Assembly: GCA_937879875.1 (NCBI GenBank)
Contig: CALFMN010000255.1
Coordinates: forward strand, 1-31,844
DNA: 31,844 bases
Direction of reading: 5' to 3'
From: an uncultured Chloroflexota bacterium
Lineage (GTDB): Bacteria; Chloroflexota; Dehalococcoidia; CAUJGQ01
A model generated the notes under the pieces. It made no database searches. It was given only the letters and a program-made list of their open reading frames with translations, and was not told where the DNA came from. Position numbers and translations under genes: made by a program. Of the stretch, positions 15,840 through 22,708 are shown in pieces. How positions within the stretch are numbered: position 1 is the first letter of the stretch; each line of letters begins with the position of its first letter.

Positions 15840-16722
15840 CTACGCAGCCCGGAGATGCTCCTTCGCAGCTTCGAAATCGCGAGGCGTTCGGTAGCCGAGG
15901 CTGGAATGCCGCCGCTGGCGATTGTCGGATCCCGCGATCCAGTCGCAGACCGCTGCCCGTGCGGCCCCCCTGGTCGGCCAGCCGGTCGCTGGCATGAGCT
16001 CCCGCTTCAGCGTGGCGAAGAAGCTCTCCGCCATGGCGTTGTCGAGGCAATGCCCCGTGCGACGCATCGAACAGGGAACAGGCAATGCCCTGGGCCGCGC
16101 GCACGGCGTGATAGGCGCCGGCGGTGTACTGACAGCCGCGATCGCTGTGATGGACCAGCGCGCGGCTGGCCGGCCGTCGTTCCCGGAGCGCCATGTCCAA
16201 CGCCTCCAGCGCAAGCTCCGTGCGGAGCTGGCCGGCCAGTGCCCAGCCCACCACGCGTCGCGAGCAGGCGTCGAGCATGGCCGCCAGCTAGTAGAGCCCG
16301 CCGTCGCCAGGCAGGTGCTATCGGTGCCCCAGACGCGGTTGAGCGCACCGACATCAACCCGCCGCTGCACCAGGTTCGGCGCCGGCGTTGCCGCTGGGTC
16401 GCTTTGGGTCGTGCGGACCTTCCGCCGCGCGCCACAGCCGCGTAACCCGGCCGCCCGCAGCAGCCGCGCCACGCGCGTGCGGCGCACGCGCGTGGCGTCC
16501 GTGCACAGGGCCGCATGGATGCGGGGACTACCGTAGCTCTGTCGGCTTCTGGCGTGGATGGCGCGCATCGCCTCCGTCAGCGTGCCATCCGCCTGTGCCC
16601 GCTGGCTGGGCGAACGACGCCCCCACGCGTAATACCCGGCTCGTGAGACGCCGACCAGCCGGCAGAGGAGGGACAAGCGGAGGGGAGGCCTTCTCCGCGT
16701 CGATGAACCGCATGCGGCTCAC
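15840..16722 (-). pseudogene. IS3 transposase OrfB (DDE integrase), frameshifted
   Basis: The reading frame has to be changed several times to follow the protein. MRFIDAEKAS is in one frame. SLLCRLVGVSRAGYYAW to NRVWGTDSTCLATAG is in a second. GLY-stop-LAAMLDACSRRVVGWAL to HHSDRGCQYTAGAY is in a third. GHCLDNAMAESFFATLKREL to HSSLGYRTPRDF returns to the second. The DDE residues are recognisable (WGTD, HHSDRG, N-AMAESFF with its Glu), but there are at least three frameshifts and an in-frame TAG near 16290. The C-terminal RRHSSLGYRTP is the family hallmark. Confidence 0.85.
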
Positions 16723-17012
16723 ACGGTCTCCTTCGCGAAGCAGGCCGCGGCTTTTTTGAGGATCTCCCGCTCCACCTGCAACGTCTTGACCTCACGCCGC
16801 AGGCGGCGGCGCTCCTCGCGCTCCGCCGTGGTCAGCGCTCCAGGCGGGCCGTGCCCGGCATCGACCCTTGCTTGCTGGACCCAACGGCGCAGCGACTCCG
16901 TGGCGATACCCAGATCGACGGCGACCTGGCGCACGCTCTTGCCACTCGTCTGCACGAGCTGCACGGCAGCGGCGCGAAAACCCTCGGCGTACGGGGGCCG
17001 ACGCTTTGGCAG
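16719..17012 (-). pseudogene. IS3 transposase OrfA with lost start codon
   Basis: 97 codons: LPKRRPPYAEGFRAAAVQLV, then SGKSVRQVAVDLGIATESLR, then RRLRREVKTLQVEREILKKA and CFAKETV. The helix-turn-helix and the C-terminal coiled coil are complete. At the position matching the ATG of remnant 1 (after GGAGTCCAC) the codon is CTG. Translation could still begin at CTG or at the GTG at 16964, which would cut into the DNA-binding domain. Confidence 0.7.
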
Positions 17013-17108
17013 CGTGGACTCCTCCTGTGGGCATCACGCCCAACCCTGTGGTGTCCACAAAACCGGATCAACTCCACGTCCCGGCCAGCGCCGGCGCGAT
17101 GAGGCCGC

Positions 17109-17345
17109 ATGGGATCAGCTCGCCGCGGCTGCGGTCGCCCAGGTCGCCCAGCAGCGCCCGACCGGCGCGTCTCCGGCTTCCACGCCCGCATCGAGCGCGA
17201 CGCGTCCGGCCGCTTCGTGCTGACCGACAGCGGCAGCACCAACGGCAGCCGCCTCAACGGCCAGCCGATCACCACTGCCGAGCTGCACGACGGCGACGTG
17301 ATCCAGCTCGGCGGCAGCTCGCTGCGCTACGAGCAGGGCGTGTAG
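17109..17345 (+). pseudogene. FHA domain fragment (C-terminal half)
   Basis: About 78 codons. The part RRVSGFHARIERDASGRFVL, then DSGSTNGSRLNG, then LHDGDVIQLGGSSLRYEQGV is the second half of a forkhead-associated phosphothreonine-binding domain, including the S-x2-H and STNG motifs. The first strands with the conserved GR are degraded or absent (GRPGRPAAPD remains), because the IS end lies 35 bases upstream. Probably the tail of a longer signalling protein cut by insertion or deletion. It is followed directly by a palindromic repeat. Confidence 0.7.
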
Positions 17346-17371
17346 CGGACACCGAAGAACGGCGGCCGCGT

Positions 17372-17431
17372 GGGGCACCTAACCCTGCTTCGGCTGAAGC
17401 CAAAGCGGTCCCTTCCCGAGGCGGGAACGGG
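17372..17431. repeat. Solo end of the 22.2-kb repeat family
   Basis: GGGGCACCTAACCCTG, then the palindrome GCTTCGGCTGAAGC, then TCCCTTCCCGAGGCGGGAA. This matches one terminal arm of the element at 22210-22420 with a changed inner stem. The rest of 17346-17618 shows no gene. Confidence 0.7.
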
Positions 17432-17618
17432 ACTGCTGGAGCGCTCCACTCGTCGTGCGACGGCGGCGAGGCCGTTGCTCTCACTGTGGCATTTGGGTGA
17501 TTGTGTCGGGTGATTCCGTCTGCGCCTGCTGCGGATCGCCTCGTCGCGGTTAGCTGCGTGCCACATCCCCAGCTATCCTGACAATGCCACTGCACGGCGT
17601 ATGGCCGACCCGCATCCT

Positions 17619-17647
17619 TTGCCATCGGTCAGCTTCGTGGCTAACAT
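17619..17647 (+). promoter_or_regulatory. Candidate promoter of the AbrB/RelE-like toxin-antitoxin pair
   Basis: TTGCCA (17619-17624), a 17-base spacer and TAACAT (17642-17647): five and four of six consensus matches. The start point would be near 17654, inside the next inverted repeat. Confidence 0.5.
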
Positions 17648-17650
17648 CGT

Positions 17651-17667
17651 TGTGGGCAATGCCCACA
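17651..17667. promoter_or_regulatory. Inverted repeat TGTGGGC-AAT-GCCCACA, likely autoregulatory operator
   Basis: Perfect 7-base arms over the predicted transcription start and just before the antitoxin ribosome binding site. AbrB/MazE-type antitoxins bind such sites to repress their own operon. Confidence 0.5.
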
Positions 17668-17678
17668 GGAGCCACACC

Positions 17679-17972
17679 ATGACCGTCGGCACCATCGATG
17701 CGAAAGACCGACTGCGCATTCCCCGCGCGATGCGCGAGGCTCTGGGCCTCAAGCCTGGCGACGCGGTCTTCTATGCCCTCGTTGACGGCGAGATCCGCGT
17801 GCGACCAGCAGGCGATCCGTATACGGCATACGGTCCCGTCGCACGGCAGGTGCAGGCCGCATACGCGCAGCACCCAGAGCGCTTCCTGACGCACGAGCAG
17901 GTGATGGCGGAGCTGGGTATCACGCAAGCCGAGATCGATGCCTTGGATGCCGAGGACGCGGGTGCCGAGTAG
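17679..17972 (+). CDS. AbrB/MazE-type (SpoVT-AbrB domain) antitoxin
   Basis: 97 residues. The N-terminal swapped-hairpin DNA-binding domain reads IDAKDRLRIPRAMREALGLK, then PGDAVFYALVDGEIRVRPAG (residues about 4-45). The C-terminal part (VARQVQAAYAQHPERFLTHE to the end) is helical and would wrap the toxin. AGGAG lies eight bases before the ATG at 17679; an upstream frame to 17601 crosses the promoter and is rejected. The gene overlaps the next one, a RelE-like toxin, by a few codons, the usual sign of a translationally coupled toxin-antitoxin pair. Confidence 0.85.
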   Translation: MTVGTIDAKDRLRIPRAMREALGLKPGDAVFYALVDGEIRVRPAGDPYTAYGPVARQVQAAYAQHPERFLTHEQVMAELGITQAEIDALDAEDAGAE

Positions 17973-18285
17973 CCCCTGCGCGATCACGTACGATCCGGCG
18001 GCCCTCGATGATCTGCGGCGCTTGCGCTCCCTTGCCCCACGCTTCTTCAAACAGATCGAGAGACTGAGAGAACGTCCCGAACGCGGACATCCCCTGCGTG
18101 GCGACCTTCATCCATGCCGATCGCTCGTACTCAGCCAGCAGGCCGGTGGCTATCGTGCCGTATATCTGCACGATGCACCTGCAAACCGATGCATCGTCTT
18201 CGCAATCGGTGAGCACGCGACCGTGTATGACGTGGCGCTCAGGCGGTATCCGCCTGTCGCACCACCTGAAAACGGGAACTGCTGA
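17962..18285 (+). CDS. RelE/ParE-like toxin
   Basis: 107 residues from a GTG overlapping the antitoxin end by 11 bases, with GAGGA five bases upstream; ATGs at 17938 and 17947 are alternatives. The fold signature is ITYDPAALDDLRRLRSLAPR (helical hairpin), a short PLRGDL turn, and the strand series GYRAVYLHDAP, CIVFAIGEHATVYDVALRR. These fit the RelE/ParE superfamily, which cleaves mRNA on the ribosome or poisons gyrase. The AIGEHATVYDVALRR end is closer to RelE-type. Pairing RelE-like toxins with AbrB-type antitoxins is known but less common than with RelB or HTH antitoxins. Confidence 0.8.
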   Translation: MPSSPCAITYDPAALDDLRRLRSLAPRFFKQIERLRERPERGHPLRGDLHPCRSLVLSQQAGGYRAVYLHDAPANRCIVFAIGEHATVYDVALRRYPPVAPPENGNC

Positions 18286-18332
18286 GACCATGCCGTTCTT
18301 CGCGGGCAGGACGGCGCCGGGAGCGACAGGCA

Positions 18333-18794
18333 ATGGCCGGCATCGAGCTGCAACCCGCCACGGATTGCGTCTTCTGTGAGATTGTGGGCGACCGAGCGCC
18401 GGCAAGCATCACATACGAGGACGAAGAGATCCTCGGGTTCATGTGCACCGGGCCGGTGACGCCGGGGCACCTGATGGTGATTCCGAAGCGGCACTTCGCC
18501 TTCGTGGGCGAGATGGATGAAGAGACGGGTGAGAGCCTGTTCCGTGCCAGCATGCGGATGGCCGCGGCGCTGCGCGGATCTGGGCTGCGCTGCGAGGGCG
18601 TGAACTGGTTCCTGGCCGACGGCGAAGCCGCGTTTCAGGAGGTCTTCCACGTGCATCTGCACGTCTTCCCGCGCTTTGCGGGCGACGGCTTCCAGCTTGA
18701 TGCCGATTGGTCCGTGCACCCGCCGCGCGAAGAACTCGACCGCGTCGCCGCGCTCATCCGCGCCGCGGCGTCGCTTGGCGCTGATGCTGGCTGA
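18333..18794 (+). CDS. HIT family hydrolase
   Basis: 153 residues of the histidine-triad superfamily: nucleotide phosphoramidases and dinucleotide hydrolases. The N-terminal zinc motif CVFCEI is at C12-C15. PVTPGHLMVIPKRHF is the standard mid-domain segment. The triad HVHLHVFPR lies near residue 107. The start has GGAG about ten bases upstream. It follows the toxin gene by 47 bases, but the function is housekeeping-like and the linkage may be chance. Confidence 0.93.
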   Translation: MAGIELQPATDCVFCEIVGDRAPASITYEDEEILGFMCTGPVTPGHLMVIPKRHFAFVGEMDEETGESLFRASMRMAAALRGSGLRCEGVNWFLADGEAAFQEVFHVHLHVFPRFAGDGFQLDADWSVHPPREELDRVAALIRAAASLGADAG

Positions 18795-18815
18795 CCGCGC
18801 TCGCTTGTGAGACAC

Positions 18816-18844
18816 TTCACCGCTGCGCCGGGCTTCGTTATGCT
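18816..18844 (+). promoter_or_regulatory. Weak candidate promoter for nuoI-nuoG
   Basis: TTCACC and TATGCT with a 17-base spacer (four of six matches each). A GTCCCGC-N5-GCGGGAC hairpin follows at 18861-18879 in the leader, before the ribosome binding site. Confidence 0.3.
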
Positions 18845-18894
18845 GAACGTGGGCCACGGTGTCCCGCGCGAGGCGGGACGAGACGAGGTGACGG

Positions 18895-19377
18895 GTGTAC
18901 GGCATCGGCATCGCCAAGGGCATCGGCCAGACGCTCAAGCACGCCTTCCGCCAGCCGGTGACGGTCCAGTTCCCCGAGGAGACGCGCTGGTTCTCGCCGC
19001 GCTCGCGCACGAACCTGCTCTGGTTCGAGGAACGCTGCACCGGCTGCTCCACCTGCGCCCAGGCCTGCCCCGACGGCTGCATTTTGGTGCAGACCTCGCC
19101 CAACCCCGACGGCTCGCTGAACAAGGACCGCTACGAGATCGACTTCCGCCTCTGCATGTACTGCGGCCTCTGCACCGAGGCCTGCCCTTACGAGGCGATC
19201 CAGGTCGGTGGCACGTTCAAGGACGCGGTCTACGTCTTCGACGACATGTACAAAGACAAGCACGCGCTCACCCGGCTTGCGCGTGAGTATCTCGAAGGGC
19301 ACAACTGGACCTATCCCAACGGCGCCAAGGCGCCCTTCGGCAACGACCTTGCCGAGGCCGTCCAAAAGCTTGATTAG
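18895..19377 (+). CDS. nuoI: NADH-quinone oxidoreductase subunit I
   Basis: 160 residues from a GTG with GAGG about six bases upstream. It carries two 4Fe-4S motifs, ERCTGCSTCAQACPDGC and LCMYCGLCTEACPYEA, which hold clusters N6a and N6b in the connecting arm of complex I. The N-terminal amphipathic part (IAKGIGQTLKHAFRQPVTVQ) and length match bacterial NuoI. It would pass electrons from NuoG towards NuoB and quinone. The next gene is nuoG, 111 bases on, but no nuoA-H or J-N genes are present in the window, so this pair is separated from a main nuo cluster. Confidence 0.93.
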   Translation: MYGIGIAKGIGQTLKHAFRQPVTVQFPEETRWFSPRSRTNLLWFEERCTGCSTCAQACPDGCILVQTSPNPDGSLNKDRYEIDFRLCMYCGLCTEACPYEAIQVGGTFKDAVYVFDDMYKDKHALTRLAREYLEGHNWTYPNGAKAPFGNDLAEAVQKLD

Positions 19378-19472
19378 GGAATAGGGAATGGGGAATAGAG
19401 ATCCAGAAAGCGACTCCATCATCACGCTCGGCGCCAGCCTTCTATTCCCTATTCCCCACTCCCTATTCCCTA
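19375..19472. repeat. 24-bp inverted repeat of GGGAATAGG units between nuoI and nuoG
   Basis: Left arm 19375-19398 begins at the nuoI stop codon (TAGGGAATAGGGAATGGGGA). The right arm 19449-19472 is its inverse with one mismatch in 24. The 50-base centre has no gene. It is inside an apparent operon and could form a hairpin in the transcript. Confidence 0.75.
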
Positions 19473-19488
19473 CGCGAGAGGCAACAGT

Positions 19489-22185
19489 GTGGCCACGATT
19501 ACCATCGACGGCCGTTCGGTGCAGGCGGCCGACGGCGCGACCCTGCTTGAGGTCTGCAAGGCCGAGGGCGTTTACATCTCCAGCCTCTGCTACATCGACG
19601 GCCTGCCGCCGTATGCGGGCTGCCGCATGTGTCTGGTCGAGATCGAAGGCGCACGCGGTCTGCAGCTCTCCTGCACCACCAAGATCACCGACAACATGGT
19701 CGTGCGGACCACGACCGAAGATGTGGCCAACAGCCGCAAGGCCGTGCTCTCGTTCATCCTCGCCAATCACTCCGACCGCTGCCTCACCTGCCACCGCCGC
19801 GAGCACTGCCACCCCGGCGACATCTGCCTGCGCGACGACGTGGTTACGCACCGCTGCGTCACCTGCCCCAAGAACTACCGCTGCGAGCTGCAAACGACCT
19901 GTGAGGTCGTCGGCATGTCGAACTACCAGCCGTGGGAGGACGAAGCCCGCTCGTTCTACGCCTCGGAGCAGCCGCCCGCCGACCAGGGCAACCCGTTTCT
20001 CGAGTTCGACCCGAAGATGTGCATCATCTGCACACGCTGCGTGCGCGCCTGCGACGAGATCCGTCACACCAGCGCGATCACGCTCGCCGGCAAGGGCTTC
20101 AGCACACGCATCGCCTTCGGCGCCGGCGGGCCGATCCACGATTCGAGCTGCGACTTCTGCGGCGCCTGCATCGACGTGTGCCCCACGGCCACGCTGCTGG
20201 AGCACCCGCACAAGTGGGTCTCCAAGCCGCAGCAGTGGGCCAACACCGTCTGCCCCTATTGCAGCGTCGGCTGCACGATCAAGCTGGGCACCAAAGACGG
20301 CAGCGGCGTGATCGTGCGGCCCAGCACGATCAACCCGGTCAGCAACGACCAGATCTGCGTGCGCGGCCGCTTCCACTACGACGCGCTGCGCAAGCGCGAC
20401 TACCTCTCGCGACCGCTGCTGCGCCGCGGCGATGTGATGGCGCCCGTCGCCTGGGAGGAGGCGCTAGACGACGCGGCCGTGCGGCTGGAGGGCATCATTG
20501 AGCAGCAGGGCGCCGATGCGGTCGGCTTTTTGGGCAACCCCATGCTTTCGAACGAAGAGGCGTACCTGCTGCAAAAGCTGGCGCGAGTCGCCGCCGGCAC
20601 GAACAACGTCGATTTCAGTGCCGGGCCGCAGGCGCAGGCGCTGGCCGGCGCGATCCGCGGCGCCTTCGGCGGCGAAGTGCTGCCCGCCGACCTGACGCAG
20701 CTTTCGCAGGCAAGCTGCATCGTCGTCATCGGCGATGATCTCGAATCGAGCCATCCGGTCGCCTCGCTGCGCGTCAAGGACGCGGTCACGCGGCGCTTCG
20801 CCAGCATGGTGTATATCAACTCGCGCTGGGGCGAGCTGGTGGACTTTGCGCATGCCTGGGTGCGCCCGCAGGCGGGGCAGGAGATCGCCGCACTCAACGC
20901 GATGGTGCGCGGTCTGCTCGGCGAGGACGCGGTGAAGCAGCGTCTGGCCGGCGTGGGCGGCGTCGAATCTGCATCCGCCGGCGAGGCGCCGGAGATTGAA
21001 GGGCTGGACGAGGCGATCGCCTTCTTGAAAGAGGCGGCGAAGGGCGAGAACGAGCGCATCGCCGTCGTCTTCGCGCCCACGCCGTTCGGCACGTGGCAGA
21101 ACGTGCAGCTCTGCCGCGCCGCCGCCAACCTCGCGATCGTGCTGGCCGGGCCTGACCACGCGCCGGCGTCATTCTACTACCTGCCAGCCGATGTCAACAC
21201 CAACGGCGTGCGCGATATGGGCCTCGGCCCCGACCTGCTGCCGGGCCTGCACCCCGTGTCGGACGCGACCTTTCGCGGCTCGCTGGGGCAGGCCTGGGGC
21301 GCGGAGCCGCCGGCAGCCGCGGGCATGGACGCCGCCGCCATGCTGCGCGCGGCTCGGGGCGGCACGCTCAAGGCGCTGGTCGTGGTTGGGGACAATCCGC
21401 TGCTCTCCGCGCCGGACAAGGAGCAGGTGCGGCAGGCGCTCGCGGCGCTCGAGCTGCTCGTCGTGATCGACAGCGTGCTGACCGACACGGCCCAGCTTGC
21501 GCAGATCGTGCTGCCCGATGTGGACGTGTACGGCAAGGACGGGACGTACACGCCGGCCGACCGTCGCGTGCTGCGCCGCATGGCCGCCACCGGCCCGGCC
21601 GGCGAGGCGACGCCCGCACTCGACATCATGATCGGCCTCGCGCGGCGCCTGGCGCCCGAGCGCGCCGCCGCCTTCCCTCACACGTCTGCCGAGCAGGTGA
21701 TGGACGAGATCGCCGGCATCGTGCCGGCCTACGCCGGCTCGCGCTACCCGCAGCTCGTGCTGGGCGACCGGCCGCAGACGCTGAACGGCGCGGTGCCCTC
21801 GTCCGGCGGCGCGGCGTTGCAGGACGCGGCGTCGCCGGCGGCGAACAGCCGCGGCGACGCGCTGGCGCTGCTCAGCGGACGCACCCTCTACACCAGCCTG
21901 GAAGCGGCCAGCCTGCACAAACCCGACGCCGACAAGCTGCGCCGCGAGCAGTACGCCGAGTTGAGCCTGGCCGACGCCGAGCGGCTCGGCGTCGAGGACG
22001 GCGATCCGCTCGTGATCGACAGCGCCACCGGCACGCTGCGCCTGCGCGCCCAGGTGCGCGACGCGGTGCAGACGGGCAGCGTCTTCGTACCCTGGCCCTT
22101 CGACGGCGGCGCCCTGACCGCCTTGCTGCCCGCAGACCAGCCGGAAGGCACGACGCCGCACGTGCGCGTGAGGAAGGGCGAATAG
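19489..22185 (+). CDS. nuoG: NADH-quinone oxidoreductase subunit G (molybdopterin oxidoreductase family)
   Basis: 898 residues from a GTG with AGAGG upstream. Domains in order: a 2Fe-2S ferredoxin domain with C34, C45, C48 and C62; the H94-x3-C98-x2-C101-x5-C107 motif of cluster N5; two 4Fe-4S motifs (CIICTRCVRAC and CDFCGACIDVCP). Then comes a molybdopterin-oxidoreductase domain opening with CPYCSVGC and QICVRGRFHYD. The fourth, CPYCSVGC-type cluster corresponds to N7, which only some NuoG keep. The extra cysteines in RCVTCPKNYRCELQTTC (about residues 120-137) are unusual. No catalytic Sec/Cys block of formate dehydrogenases was seen, so NuoG is preferred over an FdhA role. C-terminal PSSGGAALQDAAS is a linker before the last beta domain. 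Confidence 0.88.
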   Translation: MATITIDGRSVQAADGATLLEVCKAEGVYISSLCYIDGLPPYAGCRMCLVEIEGARGLQLSCTTKITDNMVVRTTTEDVANSRKAVLSFILANHSDRCLTCHRREHCHPGDICLRDDVVTHRCVTCPKNYRCELQTTCEVVGMSNYQPWEDEARSFYASEQPPADQGNPFLEFDPKMCIICTRCVRACDEIRHTSAITLAGKGFSTRIAFGAGGPIHDSSCDFCGACIDVCPTATLLEHPHKWVSKPQQWANTVCPYCSVGCTIKLGTKDGSGVIVRPSTINPVSNDQICVRGRFHYDALRKRDYLSRPLLRRGDVMAPVAWEEALDDAAVRLEGIIEQQGADAVGFLGNPMLSNEEAYLLQKLARVAAGTNNVDFSAGPQAQALAGAIRGAFGGEVLPADLTQLSQASCIVVIGDDLESSHPVASLRVKDAVTRRFASMVYINSRWGELVDFAHAWVRPQAGQEIAALNAMVRGLLGEDAVKQRLAGVGGVESASAGEAPEIEGLDEAIAFLKEAAKGENERIAVVFAPTPFGTWQNVQLCRAAANLAIVLAGPDHAPASFYYLPADVNTNGVRDMGLGPDLLPGLHPVSDATFRGSLGQAWGAEPPAAAGMDAAAMLRAARGGTLKALVVVGDNPLLSAPDKEQVRQALAALELLVVIDSVLTDTAQLAQIVLPDVDVYGKDGTYTPADRRVLRRMAATGPAGEATPALDIMIGLARRLAPERAAAFPHTSAEQVMDEIAGIVPAYAGSRYPQLVLGDRPQTLNGAVPSSGGAALQDAASPAANSRGDALALLSGRTLYTSLEAASLHKPDADKLRREQYAELSLADAERLGVEDGDPLVIDSATGTLRLRAQVRDAVQTGSVFVPWPFDGGALTALLPADQPEGTTPHVRVRKGE

Positions 22186-22209
22186 GAGTGCGGGCTTCGA
22201 TGGCCGTGC

Positions 22210-22420
22210 GGGGCACTTAACCCTGACTTCGCCTGCGAAGTCTGTCCCTTCCCGACACAGGAAGGGTTTAGTTCGAGGAGAGTCGAAGGCCATCCTTCTG
22301 CGTGTCCCACGAGGACACCGCGGCCCCGCCGCCGCCCGGCGCCGCTGGGATCGCTCCAGAAATCCCTTCCCGCCTCGGGAAGGGACAGACTTCGCAGGCG
22401 AAGTCAGGGTTAGGTGCCCC
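22210..22420. repeat. MITE-like element with 46-bp terminal inverted repeats
   Basis: Left arm 22210-22255 begins GGGGCACTTAACCCTGACTT and right arm 22375-22420 ends AGGGTTAGGTGCCCC. They differ at one of 46 positions. Each arm itself holds a small palindrome GACTTCGC-CT-GCGAAGTC. The 119-base centre has no open frame of note. Related ends or copies occur at 13162, 15074 and 17372. The size and lack of coding capacity fit a non-autonomous mobile element or compound REP element. Confidence 0.75.
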
Positions 22421-22553
22421 CAGCCCGCCGTCGTCTGGAACGCCCTTGGAAAGTCACAGCCCGCGGGCCAAGCTGCATAGGCCGGCGCCCGCTCGCGCCG
22501 ACGGGGTCCGCGCTTGTCCCTCGTTTGGGACGGGCGCTAGACTGATGGGGTGC

Positions 22554-22626
22554 GCCCCCGTAGCTCAGTCGGATAGAGCGCCGGCCTCCGGAGCCGGAAG
22601 CACAGGTTCGAGTCCTGTCGGGGGTA
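22554..22626 (+). tRNA. tRNA-Arg (anticodon CCG)
   Basis: A 73-base cloverleaf. The acceptor stem is GCCCCCG/CGGGGGT with one G-U pair. The D arm is GCTC-AGTCGGATA-GAGC. The anticodon stem CCGGC/GCCGG encloses loop CTCCGGA with anticodon CCG. The variable loop is AAGC. The T arm is ACAGG-TTCGAGT-CCTGT, and the discriminator is A. CCA is not encoded. It reads the CGG codon. Confidence 0.95.
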
Positions 22627-22649
22627 CCGCGGCACGAACCAGTCGGCGG

Positions 22650-22670
22650 GCCGGGCCGCACAAGCCCGGC
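22650..22670 (+). terminator. Hairpin after tRNA-Arg
   Basis: GCCGGGC-N7-GCCCGGC followed by TCTTGTT: a 7-base perfect stem and a weak T-rich tail, 24 bases after the tRNA. Confidence 0.45.
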
Positions 22671-22708
22671 TCTTGTTGCGAGCCGCGCCAGCGGAGGAGA
22701 GGCGAACC

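Larger units (their letters stand above)
15812..17071 (-). mobile_element. IS3-family element 2, degenerate
   Basis: About 1260 bases, transcribed leftwards. Ends are TTGATCCGGTTTCGTAGACCC at 15812 and, inverted, TTGATCCGGTTTTGTGGACA ending at 17071. It contains orfA and orfB in the usual overlapping order. Both genes are damaged, so the copy is probably dead. Its upstream sequence is related to but distinct from remnant 1, so these are two IS subtypes rather than two recent copies. No target duplication was found. Confidence 0.75.

Noticed and set aside
19489..22185. Formate dehydrogenase alpha subunit instead of NuoG
   Set aside because: The N-terminal iron-sulfur set fits both, but the catalytic Sec/Cys region of formate dehydrogenases was not found and the neighbour is nuoI.
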